Assembly: GCA_910575725.1 (NCBI GenBank)
Contig: CAJTFE010000029.1
Coordinates: forward strand, 1 to 62,121
Source of the DNA: Clostridia bacterium
Lineage (GTDB): Bacteria; Bacillota; Clostridia; Lachnospirales; Lachnospiraceae
Length of the DNA stretch: 62,121 nt
Direction: 5' to 3'
Made by a program: the position numbers and the translations under genes. The notes under the pieces are model-generated. The model saw nothing but the letters and a program-made list of their open reading frames with translations, searched no databases and was not told the origin of the DNA. The first letter of the stretch is position 1; each line of letters opens with the position of its first letter. Shown here piece by piece: positions 8,190-16,783 of the stretch.

Positions 8190-9800
8190 TCAATATGCGG
8201 CGCAGCATCCGTCGGTACGGGATTCTGTCGCTCCCACGTAAATCCCGTTTTCCATGCGCACAATCATCTCTGCGCGGCCGAAGGAAAAACGGTTCTCCGC
8301 CACCTCAATCTGATGTCCCCGGCGGCTCATAGACTCCATCCATTCCGGCTCAAAGCCAGGCTCAACCTTAAAGCTTAGTCCTTCCTTCCACTGCCACCTG
8401 GGAGCATCCAGACACATCTGGGGATTCAGGTGAAAGTCGAGCAGATTCATAACAACCTGCAGATGGCCCTGAGGCTGCATATAACCGCCCATAACGCCAA
8501 AGGGCCCTATGGGACGGCCGTTCTGTGTCAGAAAACCGGGGATAATTGTATGATAACACTTTTTCCCCGGAATGAGAACATTAATATTTTCCGGATCAAG
8601 AGAAAAATCGTAACCGCGGTTCTGCAGGGAAACACCGTAATCCTCAATCACGATTCCGCTGCCGAAATCCATATAGTTGCTCTGGATGTAGGATACCATA
8701 TTTCCTTCCTTGTCCGCAGTGCACAGATACACCGTTCCGCTCTTAGGCAGTTTTCCGGTCTTTGGAAGCCCGGCCTTTTCTCCAATCTCCGCAAAACGCC
8801 TTTTTCCATAGGCATCACTGAGATATGCATGGTAATCCGTGCGCATATCCGCCAAATCCGTAACGGTTGCCAAAGCGTCTGCAAACGCCATTTTGATGGC
8901 TTCAAACTGCAGATGTGAAATCTCCTCCGGCTTCATGGCTGCTATATCAAAATTTTTAAGGATGTTCAAGGCCATAAGGGTGACGATGCCCTGCCCGTTG
9001 GGGGGAATTTCCCAGACGTCCACTCCCCGGTAATTGACAGAGATAGGCTCCACCCATTCCGCCTCGTACTTTTCCAGATCTGATTTTCGTAAAAATCCGC
9101 CGTCGCGTCTGCTCTGGGCATCTATTTTATCCGCTATCTCCCCGTGGTAAAAAGCGTCTCCCTTTGTCTCCCCGATTAAGCGCAGGGATCTTGCCAGGGC
9201 GGGGAATCTGACTATTTCTCCAAACTCATAGGGCTTTCCGTCCTTTGTAAACATACGGTACCACTCGTCAAAAGACTTGTCCTTCCCGAACTCCCGGGAA
9301 TCTTTCTTTACATACTTATCCCAGAGAAAGGCGACTGCGGCCGAAACCGGAAATCCCTGCTGGGCGTATGTGATCGCTGGCTCTAAAACTTCGGAAAGCT
9401 TAAGCCTTCCAAACCGCCCGGAAAGCGCGGCCCAGGCTTTCGGCTGTCCCGGCACAGTCACAGGCAGCCATCCTCTCTTGGGAATCTTTTGATAACCTCT
9501 CTTTTGAACTTCTTCAACGGAAATGCCTTCCGGACTGCATCCCGATGCGTTCAATCCATACATCTGGTCCTTCATCCATACGATAGCAAAGGCATCGCCG
9601 CCCAATCCATTGCTGACCGGCTCTGCCACGCACAGGACGGCTGCGGCTGCAATCGCCGCATCCACTGCGTTTCCTCCCTTTTTCAACATCTCCAGGCCGG
9701 CTGACGAGGCAAGGGCGCTGCTGCTGCAGACCATTCCGTTTCCGGCAGCCACACTGTACCGGCTTAATTGATAAGGCTGATGTATTGCGTCAAAATTCAT
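8190..9800 (-). CDS. Gamma-glutamyltransferase-family Ntn hydrolase (YwrD-like, cytosolic)
   Basis: A 536-residue member of the gamma-glutamyltranspeptidase family. The N-terminal block LEMLKKGGNAVDAAIAAA and EPVSNGLGGDAF are GGT signatures. The small-subunit start, where autocleavage makes the nucleophile threonine, is GTVYLCTADKEGNMVS near residue 360, followed by FGSGIV and GGYMQPQGH. No signal peptide is present, so unlike secreted GGT it should act in the cytosol, as YwrD-like proteins do. It lies 42 bp downstream of the PTS IIB gene. This suggests hydrolysis of a gamma-glutamyl or similar amide released from an imported substrate; the substrate is inference only. Confidence 0.9.
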   Translation of the reverse strand: MNFDAIHQPYQLSRYSVAAGNGMVCSSSALASSAGLEMLKKGGNAVDAAIAAAAVLCVAEPVSNGLGGDAFAIVWMKDQMYGLNASGCSPEGISVEEVQKRGYQKIPKRGWLPVTVPGQPKAWAALSGRFGRLKLSEVLEPAITYAQQGFPVSAAVAFLWDKYVKKDSREFGKDKSFDEWYRMFTKDGKPYEFGEIVRFPALARSLRLIGETKGDAFYHGEIADKIDAQSRRDGGFLRKSDLEKYEAEWVEPISVNYRGVDVWEIPPNGQGIVTLMALNILKNFDIAAMKPEEISHLQFEAIKMAFADALATVTDLADMRTDYHAYLSDAYGKRRFAEIGEKAGLPKTGKLPKSGTVYLCTADKEGNMVSYIQSNYMDFGSGIVIEDYGVSLQNRGYDFSLDPENINVLIPGKKCYHTIIPGFLTQNGRPIGPFGVMGGYMQPQGHLQVVMNLLDFHLNPQMCLDAPRWQWKEGLSFKVEPGFEPEWMESMSRRGHQIEVAENRFSFGRAEMIVRMENGIYVGATESRTDGCCAAY

Positions 9801-9842
9801 AATGTGATTTTTATTTTTTCCTTTCTCAAGAATATCCGACTG

Positions 9843-10325
9843 TTACAGTTTTCTTAAAACCTCATTGAAATCCGCACTGGAGGAATCCGGAACGGTCTGA
9901 GCATACATTTTGACGCCTCTCTCGGAAATCTCCTTCCAGAGCTTCAGCTCCTCCTCATCTGCATATACGTGGCTCAGAAGCTTTTCCTTTCCGGCTGCAG
10001 AACACAGATTGCCTATATTGACTTCCTTGATTTCAATTCCCCGGTTCAGCAAGTCCAGAAGAGTCCGGGGACCCTTTACCAGAAGCATGACTTTCTTTCT
10101 GTCGTACTTTCCGGATTTGATATTCTCTTCCGCATGATCCTCATCCAGAATAAAGGATTTCACGCCTGCGGGGGTGGCCATTTTCAAAAGGGAGCACTGA
10201 AAGCTGTCCTTTGCCACTTTATCGTCCACTGCTATAATGGTATCAATACCTCTTGCCCGGCTCCATCCCAGGGCAACCTGCCCGTGAATCAGCCGATCGT
10301 CTACTCTTATTAGTTGTAATCCCAT
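9843..10325 (-). CDS. PTS mannose/fructose/sorbose-family IIB component
   Basis: A 160-residue cytosolic phosphocarrier. The motif IRVDDRLIHGQVALGW (residues 5-20) contains the phosphorylated histidine. IIB passes phosphate from IIA to the sugar carried by IIC/IID. MLLVKGPRTLLDLLNRG and EVNIGNL are family features. ATG 10325 follows GGAG. IIC and IID lie upstream but separated by 313 bp of palindromic repeats. No IIA domain is fused or encoded nearby, so IIA must come from elsewhere in the genome. Confidence 0.93.
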   Translation of the reverse strand: MGLQLIRVDDRLIHGQVALGWSRARGIDTIIAVDDKVAKDSFQCSLLKMATPAGVKSFILDEDHAEENIKSGKYDRKKVMLLVKGPRTLLDLLNRGIEIKEVNIGNLCSAAGKEKLLSHVYADEEELKLWKEISERGVKMYAQTVPDSSSADFNEVLRKL

Positions 10326-10341
10326 ACAATTCTCCTATTCT

Positions 10342-10563
10342 AAGTCGCTGCGCGACAGCTCTAAAGGGTAAAGCCGCTTCGACACACCGGTTATGAGAGA
10401 AACTTTTATTCGAAAGGGCACTCATAAAAGTTTCTCTCGTGCGCCTTTGCGGCTTTACCATTGCATTTCTTAGCTAAACTATTTGAAGTCGCTGCGCGAC
10501 AGCACTAAAGGGTAAAGCCGCTTCGACACACTGGTTCTGAGAGAAACTTTTATTCGAAAGGGC
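10342..10563. repeat. 144-bp nested-palindrome repeat, one full and one truncated tandem unit
   Basis: The full unit 10342-10485 and the second unit from 10486 have the same GTCGCTGCGCGAC head and AAACTTTTATTCG core as the copy at 7992. The second unit breaks off after AAAGGGCAG, midway through its inner hairpin. The block separates the IID stop from the IIB start and fills a 313-bp intra-operon gap. The remaining 10564-10638 shows no gene. Confidence 0.9.
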
Positions 10564-10638
10564 AGCTGCCAGAGGCAAATCGGCTGGATCTGCGCCCGGC
10601 AGCTTCAAAGCTGTATCTTTTTGATGGGCCTGTTTCAA

Positions 10639-11442
10639 TCAGAGAACCCCGATAAAGCCCAGGACAAAGCCGATGATGATGATGGCGCACATGGCCCACA
10701 TGGTGCTCTTTCCTTTTCTCAGCACGCCGTAAACGCCAAGGGTGCAGATTAACGGCAGAAGCTTGGGGAAAATATTGTCCAGTGTTGCCTGGAGCGCAAC
10801 GCTTGCCTCTCCTGTAGTGTAGGTAAGGGGCGTGGTCACATTCAGCCAGGTGGCGGCCAGCCCTCCTACTACAATCAGTCCCAGAATCGTTGCGGCCTCC
10901 ATCCAGGCCTTGATCTGGAAGCTCTGCATCTTCTCCATAAACTGATCCGCAAAATTGTATCCTGCCATAACGCCCCAGTATTGTACACCAAAATGAATGG
11001 CGTTGACAAGCAGAACAAAGATAAGGGGCGCAATCCCGTTTCCGCTCAGTGCCAGGGAGGCGCAGATACCGGCGGCGATGGGCCGCAGGGTCCCCCAGAA
11101 AAGGGAGTCTCCGATACCTGCCAGGGGGCCCATCAATGCGCTCTTTACGGCTGTAATATTTTCCTCGGGAACATCCTCGCCCAGGGCTTTCCGCTCCTCC
11201 ATGGAGGCAACCATGCCGTAAATCGGGCCGCAGGTCCAGGGATGGGAATTGAAATATCCCAGATGACGCTTGTAGGCCGCTATGCGGTCATCCCGGTTTG
11301 GGTACAGCTTATTGATCAGCGGTATCATGCCCCACTCAAAGCCAAGGGCCTGCTGACGCTCAAAATTGAACGCAGACTGAACGGCATTGGAACGGACAAA
11401 CAATCTCGTCAAATCCTTTTTGGTTAAAATCTTCTCCCCCAT
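10639..11442 (-). CDS. PTS mannose-family IID component
   Basis: A 267-residue membrane component. Family blocks are present: LTRLFVRSNAVQSAFNFERQQ near the N-terminus, FFNSHPWTCGPIYG-like YFNSHPWTCGPIYGM near residue 67, and SALMGPLAGIGDSLFWGTLRP near residue 106. It ends in hydrophobic segments. IID pairs with IIC to form the translocating channel. It starts 1 bp after the IIC stop with AGGAGGAGG upstream, implying coupled translation. Sugar specificity cannot be inferred. Confidence 0.95.
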   Translation of the reverse strand: MGEKILTKKDLTRLFVRSNAVQSAFNFERQQALGFEWGMIPLINKLYPNRDDRIAAYKRHLGYFNSHPWTCGPIYGMVASMEERKALGEDVPEENITAVKSALMGPLAGIGDSLFWGTLRPIAAGICASLALSGNGIAPLIFVLLVNAIHFGVQYWGVMAGYNFADQFMEKMQSFQIKAWMEAATILGLIVVGGLAATWLNVTTPLTYTTGEASVALQATLDNIFPKLLPLICTLGVYGVLRKGKSTMWAMCAIIIIGFVLGFIGVL

Positions 11443-11443
11443 A

Positions 11444-12190
11444 TTAAGCCTCCTCCTCTTGATTTAATCTGCGGAATGCATACAGCGCCACATAGGCGGT
11501 TCCCAAAAATGCGATGCCCATAACTCCAAAGCTTGGTATGTAAGCCGCAATGGCAAAACCGATAAAAAAGTAGGGCATAAATTCTTTTGTGCTTAAGTTA
11601 TTCAGCAGAAGCCCAAAGCCCAGGGCCGGCAAAAGACTGCCTACAGCCTTGATTCCGGACATGATGTTCGCCGGGACTGCATTCATCAGATCGGTTACAT
11701 ACTGCGCCCCCAGGTACAAGGCCAAAAGCGTAGGAATAAAATACGCCAGAAAGTGAAAGGCGTTTCCTGCATGAACCATTAAGCTGATTCCCTTCCAGTC
11801 GCCTTTTTCTGCGTACTTGTCCGCCAGGTGAACCGAAAAAGCGCAGAAGGTCTTTGCAAACATCTCAAAGGTACTTGCCACAACTGCAACCGGAACCGCC
11901 ACCATCATAGCTCCCTCCAGTCCGGTCTTAGATGTAATGGCAATGGCTGTTCCCAGGGCGCTTCCGATGGCCACATTGGAGGGAACGCTTCCGCCGATAG
12001 CCTGCGCCCCCATAAATACCAGCTCCAGGGAGGCTCCCACCTCCAGGCCTGTCCGAAAATCCCCCAATACCAAGCCCACAACAGGCCCCAGAACCAGAGG
12101 CCTTTCCAGCTGACAGTCTCCCATGAATCTTCTCAGAAAATAGGTCAGGCCTGTAAGAAAGCTGATAATAAAAATTGTTGAAAAACTCAT
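11444..12190 (-). CDS. PTS mannose-family IIC component
   Basis: A 248-residue polytopic membrane protein. ERPLVLGPVVGLVLGDFRTG (residues 29-48) followed by GASLELVFMGAQAIGGSVPS is the IIC substrate-channel signature. It is the first gene of the leftward locus, with AAGGAGG before the ATG and a good promoter about 100 bp upstream. Downstream follow IID, IIB, a GGT-family hydrolase and CHR transporters. Confidence 0.95.
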   Translation of the reverse strand: MSFSTIFIISFLTGLTYFLRRFMGDCQLERPLVLGPVVGLVLGDFRTGLEVGASLELVFMGAQAIGGSVPSNVAIGSALGTAIAITSKTGLEGAMMVAVPVAVVASTFEMFAKTFCAFSVHLADKYAEKGDWKGISLMVHAGNAFHFLAYFIPTLLALYLGAQYVTDLMNAVPANIMSGIKAVGSLLPALGFGLLLNNLSTKEFMPYFFIGFAIAAYIPSFGVMGIAFLGTAYVALYAFRRLNQEEEA

Positions 12191-12290
12191 AAATACCTCC
12201 TTCGTAAAAATAAATTCATTATTCCATCTCCAAGGATTTGAGTATTTGCGGGCCCTTGCTTACACTCTGTTTCCTGTGCTTTGTAGTTCA

Positions 12291-12343
12291 ATCATAACAT
12301 CATTCCTTTTATTTGTCCATATATTTTTGATTTATATGTACAT
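12291..12343 (-). promoter_or_regulatory. Promoter of the PTS/GGT locus with upstream palindrome
   Basis: Minus strand: -35 TGGACA (12314-12319), 17-bp spacer, -10 TATGAT (12291-12296). Just upstream lies ATGTACAT (12336-12343) in an AT-rich context, a short perfect dyad of the kind GntR/UTRA regulators bind. The operator role is inferred. Confidence 0.6.
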
Positions 12344-12391
12344 TTAGTTCACAAAGAGACATTAACGGAAACACGGAGGGTAGGAAGAGCC

Positions 12392-12439
12392 GAAAAAACA
12401 GGAGCCCTGCATGCTTCCTGTCATGCAAAACTCCTGTTT
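12392..12439 (-). terminator. Terminator of the folate operon
   Basis: Read leftward, AACAGGAG and CTCCTGTT form a stem enclosing a GCATG/CATGC inner stem, followed by TTTTTTCG. It lies 27-74 bp after the folBK stop and isolates the folate operon from the PTS locus. Confidence 0.8.
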
Positions 12440-12465
12440 CTGATATCTATTTCCTGCTTCTGTTT

Positions 12466-13293
12466 TTATTGCTGTGCTTTGCTCTTTAAAGCCTCCAAAA
12501 GCTCCAATGCCGTCCGGTTGTATACGGGGTGGCGCACATAAGGAGCAATCTGGCAGAGAGGCTCCAGCACGAAATCCCTCTTGTACATCTCAATATGCGG
12601 AATGTGAAGCTCTTCATCATCCAGAATCAAATCATCGTAAAGCAAAATGTCCAGATCCAGCGTCCTGGGCCCCCAGCGGACAATCCGCTCCCTTCCGGCC
12701 TCCTGTTCTATCTCGTGAAGGCGGTCAAGGAGCTCATGGGGCGGAAGAATTGTGCGTATCTTCATGGCTCCGTTCAAGAACTCGTCCTGCTCCTTCACGC
12801 CGTAGGGCTCTGTGGCCAGATAATCGGATACGGCCAAAACACGGCAGCCCTTTGTCTGCCTAAGGCCCTCCACTCCCAGATCCAGATATGCCTTCTTATC
12901 TCCCATGTTGGAGCCTAAGGCAATATAAGCCGTATGCCAGCTCCGCTCAATTTCTACGGAAACATCCTCCAGGGGCAGGCCGATGGGCGCCCAGGGCTTT
13001 TTGAGCTCCAGTCTCACGCCTTCCAGACGCTCGGTCTTAAGCAGCAGCTCCTCTGCCAGCCTTTCCACTGCTGTTTCCAGAAGCAAGAAGGTATGCTCCT
13101 CAAGAAAACGGCGGATAAAGTGGCTGACCTCCCCGTAGTGAATGGATTTTGTGAGATCGTCTTTTTGTCCGGCCTCACGGGTGGAAGTGTAAAGAACGGC
13201 CGAGATTACAAACTTCTGTCCCAGAACGTTTTCTTCCGGAAATACGCCGTGCTTTGCAAAAACCTCCAGATTTCTTATGTGTATCCGATCCAT
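12466..13293 (-). CDS. folK: Bifunctional dihydroneopterin aldolase / hydroxymethyldihydropterin pyrophosphokinase
   Basis: A FolB-FolK fusion of about 275 residues catalysing two consecutive steps of folate synthesis. The N-terminal FolB domain (about residues 1-115) has the IRNLEVFAKHGVFPEE start motif and VRLELKKPWAPIG. The C-terminal FolK domain begins at AYIALGSNMGDKKAYL and contains RWGPRTLDLDILLYDD and PHIEMYKRDFVLEPL. ATG 13293 is preceded by GGAGGAACAT; a start 4 codons earlier is weaker. It lies 28 bp after folP. Such fusions are common in Clostridia. Confidence 0.95.
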   Translation of the reverse strand: MDRIHIRNLEVFAKHGVFPEENVLGQKFVISAVLYTSTREAGQKDDLTKSIHYGEVSHFIRRFLEEHTFLLLETAVERLAEELLLKTERLEGVRLELKKPWAPIGLPLEDVSVEIERSWHTAYIALGSNMGDKKAYLDLGVEGLRQTKGCRVLAVSDYLATEPYGVKEQDEFLNGAMKIRTILPPHELLDRLHEIEQEAGRERIVRWGPRTLDLDILLYDDLILDDEELHIPHIEMYKRDFVLEPLCQIAPYVRHPVYNRTALELLEALKSKAQQ

Positions 13294-13321
13294 ATGTTCC
13301 TCCATATCGACGCGCTTCTGT

Positions 13322-14143
13322 TTAGGATTCCTCCGGCCCTGCCGCTAAAATTGCCTTTGTCATCTGAATGGCGCGTTTATTAGCCTTTACGTCGTGAACC
13401 CGTACAAAGGCGTACTTTTTCATTACCGCTATCACTGTCGTCGCCAGCGTCCCTTCCTCTCTCTGATCCGCCGGCAGGTCAAGGGTCAGGCCTATGACGG
13501 ATTTTCTTGAGGTTCCAAGGAGCATTGGATAACCAAGGGAATGGAAACGCTCCATATAGTGAAGGGTTTCCAGGTTCATCTCATAGGTTTTTCCAAAACC
13601 GATTCCCGGATCCAGGATGATTTTATCGCTGGCAATGCCCGCCGCCCTCGCTATCTCAACGCACTGCCGGGTTTCACGCAGCATGTCCTGGTAAAAGTTC
13701 TCGTATTCTGCCTTCTCCTTGTTGTGCATCAGGCAGCAGGCAGCTCCTGTCTCTGCTATCAGTCCGGCCATCTTGGGATCGTACTTAAGGCCCCAGATAT
13801 CGTTCACCAGATCCGCCCCGGCTTTTACAGCCGCCTCTGCCACTTTAGCCTTGTAGGTGTCAATGGAAATGGGAACGTCTATCCGCGCTCTCACTGCCTC
13901 TATCACCGGGACTACCCGTTCAATTTCTTCCTCCTCGGTAATCTGCTCGTGGCCGGGCCGTGTGGATTCGCCGCCGATGTCCACAATATCGGCCCCGTCC
14001 TTAACCATCTGCTCTGCATGGCCCAGGGCTTCGTCCAGGGTGTTCCATTTGCCGCCGTCAGAAAAGGAATCCGGAGTTATATTGAGGATGCCCATAATAT
14101 AGGTATGTTCTGTGGTGTCAAAGCTTCTGTCTCCAATTCTCAT
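13322..14143 (-). CDS. folP: Dihydropteroate synthase
   Basis: FolP condenses hydroxymethyldihydropterin pyrophosphate with p-aminobenzoate, the step blocked by sulfonamides. The 273-residue TIM barrel shows MGILNITPDSFSDGG near the N-terminus, VDIGGESTRPGH near residue 55, and LDPGIGFGKTYEMNLETL and LLGTSRKS later. These are the pterin and pABA loops. ATG 14143 has AAGGAG six bases upstream; a longer open frame to 14200 overlaps the HD gene and lacks a better start. Confidence 0.96.
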   Translation of the reverse strand: MRIGDRSFDTTEHTYIMGILNITPDSFSDGGKWNTLDEALGHAEQMVKDGADIVDIGGESTRPGHEQITEEEEIERVVPVIEAVRARIDVPISIDTYKAKVAEAAVKAGADLVNDIWGLKYDPKMAGLIAETGAACCLMHNKEKAEYENFYQDMLRETRQCVEIARAAGIASDKIILDPGIGFGKTYEMNLETLHYMERFHSLGYPMLLGTSRKSVIGLTLDLPADQREEGTLATTVIAVMKKYAFVRVHDVKANKRAIQMTKAILAAGPEES

Positions 14144-14154
14144 ATCAATCTCCT

Positions 14155-14631
14155 TTAGATGCGAATCTCCAGGTTCTTCTTCTCCTTTGGCCAGTCGCAT
14201 TTCTCTCTTGCCGGGCAGGAATAGCAGCTTCGGGACAGCTTATCGGCCCGGTAAAAGAGGCTTGCCAGGGTTTCCTCCTGTCCCTTTGTCCGATGCTCCC
14301 GTATCAGCTCCAGTATCTGCTCCCGCTCCTCCTCGTCAAATCCGCAGTCCCTCAATATCTGCTCCGCCAGCTCTGCGCTTGCCTGCTCATGGGGGATCCC
14401 CTCCTCATACTGGCGGAAACGGCCGATATCATGGAGCAGTCCCGCTGCATAGACAATCTCTTTTTTGGCCGGAATCCCCTGCTCTAAGGCCAGAATCCAG
14501 GTAAGCCGGGCCACATCCAGAAAATGCTCCGGCGTGTGGCGGCAGAATTCCCGTTTTTCCTCCCAGGCTTTCAGCTTCGAAAGGCAGCTCTGATAGGTTT
14601 CATGCTGCCAGACGGCATTTACACGGTTCAT
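14155..14631 (-). CDS. HD-domain protein of the folate operon
   Basis: A 158-residue predicted metal-dependent phosphohydrolase. The H...HD...D pattern is visible: [14 protein letters not shown] near residue 32, [17 protein letters not shown] near residue 62, and FYRADKLSR near residue 126. A C-terminal cluster [14 protein letters not shown] carries three cysteines. It is sandwiched between folE, with ATGA overlap, and folP. In many bacteria the removal of phosphates from dihydroneopterin triphosphate lacks a dedicated enzyme at this point, so that step is a reasonable hypothesis. The exact substrate is not shown by sequence. Confidence 0.85.
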   Translation of the reverse strand: MNRVNAVWQHETYQSCLSKLKAWEEKREFCRHTPEHFLDVARLTWILALEQGIPAKKEIVYAAGLLHDIGRFRQYEEGIPHEQASAELAEQILRDCGFDEEEREQILELIREHRTKGQEETLASLFYRADKLSRSCYSCPAREKCDWPKEKKNLEIRI

Positions 14632-15188
14632 GGCTGGCGCACCAGTGCCAGAAACCGGTTCTGAAGCTCTGCATTGTCCTGGAACACTCCGGTAGTTACC
14701 AGGGTCACGGTCTTACTTCCCGGCTTCTTGATTCCGCGCATAGTCATACAGGTGTGCTCTGCCTCAATCATCACGATGACCCCCTGGGGGTTGAGGCTCT
14801 CATCCAGGGCCTCCGCTATCTGGGCCGTCATCTTCTCCTGGATCTGGGGCCTTCTGGCAAAGACATCCACGGTTCTGGCCAGCTTGCTTAAGCCCACAAC
14901 CTTTCCATTCGGCAGGTAGCCAATATGAGCCTTTCCATAAAAAGGAAGCAGATGGTGTTCACAGGTAGAATAAAAAGTGATATCCTTTTCCACCACCATA
15001 TCATTGCGCCCGGCCGTAAACTGTTTCTTGAGATGCACAGCCGCATCCTCATAAAGGCCTCCGTAAATCTCCGCACACATCCGGGCGATCCGGTCTGGTG
15101 TTTCCAGCAGACCCTCACGTTCCACATCCTCGCCGATTCCCTCAAGCATCAGCCTGACACCGGCTTTTATCTTCTCGTAATCCATCAT
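14628..15188 (-). CDS. folE: GTP cyclohydrolase I
   Basis: FolE opens GTP to dihydroneopterin triphosphate, the first folate step. The 186-residue protein carries the zinc and active-site motif [18 protein letters not shown] near residue 75. It also has [20 protein letters not shown], and a second zinc cysteine in [16 protein letters not shown]. The start is one of two adjacent ATGs (15185, 15188) after an AAGGGGG site with a rather long spacing. It leads the operon folE-HD-folP-folBK. Confidence 0.96.
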   Translation of the reverse strand: MMDYEKIKAGVRLMLEGIGEDVEREGLLETPDRIARMCAEIYGGLYEDAAVHLKKQFTAGRNDMVVEKDITFYSTCEHHLLPFYGKAHIGYLPNGKVVGLSKLARTVDVFARRPQIQEKMTAQIAEALDESLNPQGVIVMIEAEHTCMTMRGIKKPGSKTVTLVTTGVFQDNAELQNRFLALVRQP

Positions 15189-15274
15189 CAAAAAAGAGCC
15201 CCCTTTCTCTGAGCCGCCATACATTTCAGCCTAAAGACATGTGCCTGTAAAGTATTGCGGAACATAATTCCTGG

Positions 15275-15389
15275 AGACTGCTCTTTTTGCATCCGGCCAC
15301 AATCTGCGGATCAAAAAAGCATCTCCATAATGTGACAGAACATATGACGAAATATCCCTCCACAATATGAGATGCGATCTTATATTGCT
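15275..15389. repeat. Cluster of hairpins upstream of folE
   Basis: GGAGACTGCTCTTTTTG pairs with CAAAAAAGCATCTCC around an inner ATCCG/CGGAT stem (15275-15330). A second dyad, CAATATGAGA/TCTTATATTG, follows at 15365-15389. The loop CCGGCCACA is shared with the tandem palindromes at 41.3 kb. No coding region is supported in 15189-15521. Confidence 0.55.
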
Positions 15390-15521
15390 GCAACGGGTGC
15401 GGTAATCATATCGTAAGACTGACATTCCCTGCCTGCTTTTCGTTTCGGCGGCAACTCCCCATCCGCTGAACACTTGACGCATGAAAACCTATTTTGCATA
15501 TTATTCTAAATGTTAATAAAT

Positions 15522-15560
15522 TACCCTCAGCCGGCTGCCTTTCTCTGCCGGCTGAGGGTA
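15522..15560. terminator. Strong hairpin after the CPBP gene
   Basis: TACCCTCAGCCGGC and GCCGGCTGAGGGTA form a perfect 14-bp stem around an 11-base loop. It lies 26 bp beyond the CPBP stop codon on the minus strand. The tail AATTTATTAA is only moderately T-rich. Confidence 0.7.
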
Positions 15561-15585
15561 TTATAGCATAGTGCGGGAAAAAGAT

Positions 15586-16623
15586 CTATAGCTTTTTATC
15601 ATGGGATCTCCGAAACTCTTTCGATAATAGAAACAGCCCGAAGAAAATCCCGTTCAAGATGAGAGCCGAAGGGATCATAGCCCATGTTACCTGCTGATTT
15701 TCAAGCACTTCCACAGAATAATCATTGGCAATCACCAGCGTCAGATTATTATTCAGAAAATGCAGGATCACCGGAACCCAGATATTGTCTGTCTTCAGAT
15801 AAGTCCAGGCAAAAAAGATACCTAAGGCCACGCAGGTGATCATCTGGGAGATCAGCATAACCAATCCCCGGTCTGGGGTCGTGTAGTAAAAAAAGTCCAG
15901 GAACACATGCCACACACCCCATACTACGCCCAGAACCAGCACACCGGCGCGCATGCCGAAGCGTTTCTGAAGCAGGGGCTGCAGGTAATAACGCCACCCG
16001 TATTCTTCTCCAAGAAACGGCGCAAAGGCAAGGAAGAAATTCACCACCAGAAAAAGCATATAAATCCACGCGCTGGGATCTGCCAGAATCTCCAGGACAG
16101 CCCCCGGTTCGCCCTCCATTGCGTAAGCAGCGGCGGCGCGGCCAAAATAGAGCAGTAAAAATACCAGGATGCAGAAAAAGGAGGCTTTCCATTTCTTCCA
16201 CCCAAGGCCGTAGGCGGCTCTTCGCTTCTTTCCCGACAGAAGAAGGGGAATCCAGCAGAGGATGCTTCCGCCTATGATCACGTACTGGCTGAGCACGGCC
16301 CACAGAGAAACGCTCTGCTCCATCATAGTGACGGTTTGCTGCGGCATTGCCACAGACAATATGCACAAGGCTATCATAGCAGCCGTCACCAGTAAAAAGC
16401 AGGCATAAAACCATTTGGGAACAAGACTGTCCTTTTCTTCCGTGAGCATATACGCCAGCATGACGCCGGCGGCCGGATAGAACATCTGAGCACTGGGAAA
16501 TATGCTCATTTCCACCGGTATGGTGCTTCCATACCAGGTGAGAATTCCCATCACATATGTTACCCCGTAAGCGATTAGGAGAAAGATAAGGAACTGCTTC
16601 TTTGTTTTTGCTGTTTCTGTCAT
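15586..16623 (-). CDS. CPBP family intramembrane protease-like protein
   Basis: A 345-residue polytopic membrane protein with about eight hydrophobic segments. The CPBP (Abi/CAAX protease) motifs are complete: FLGEEYGWRYYLQP near residue 208 supplies the EExxxR box, GVVWGVWHVFLDF near residue 236 the second metal histidine, and VILHFLNNNLT the third motif. Members process prenylated or peptide substrates, or serve as bacteriocin self-immunity proteins. Here the gene follows an agr-like two-component system in the same direction, 160 bp away, which hints at a link to peptide signalling. It was not identified with any named gene. Confidence 0.88.
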   Translation of the reverse strand: MTETAKTKKQFLIFLLIAYGVTYVMGILTWYGSTIPVEMSIFPSAQMFYPAAGVMLAYMLTEEKDSLVPKWFYACFLLVTAAMIALCILSVAMPQQTVTMMEQSVSLWAVLSQYVIIGGSILCWIPLLLSGKKRRAAYGLGWKKWKASFFCILVFLLLYFGRAAAAYAMEGEPGAVLEILADPSAWIYMLFLVVNFFLAFAPFLGEEYGWRYYLQPLLQKRFGMRAGVLVLGVVWGVWHVFLDFFYYTTPDRGLVMLISQMITCVALGIFFAWTYLKTDNIWVPVILHFLNNNLTLVIANDYSVEVLENQQVTWAMIPSALILNGIFFGLFLLSKEFRRSHDKKL

Positions 16624-16783
16624 TTCATACCACTTCTTTCTGTTATGATTCTTTTGCCGCCTTCAGCGAACAAGGGACGAATGCCCTGCTCACCGGACAC
16701 ATGGCTTATTTTATCACACAGCCGTTTCAGATGGATGAAAAATGCCCAGATGGTTTTTTTACTGCCTGAACAGAAGCAGCTTC

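Noticed and set aside
15189..15482. Possible tetrahydrofolate riboswitch before folE
   Set aside because: The region has hairpins, but the conserved core of the known folate riboswitch could not be recognised; the structure resembles dispersed palindromes instead.
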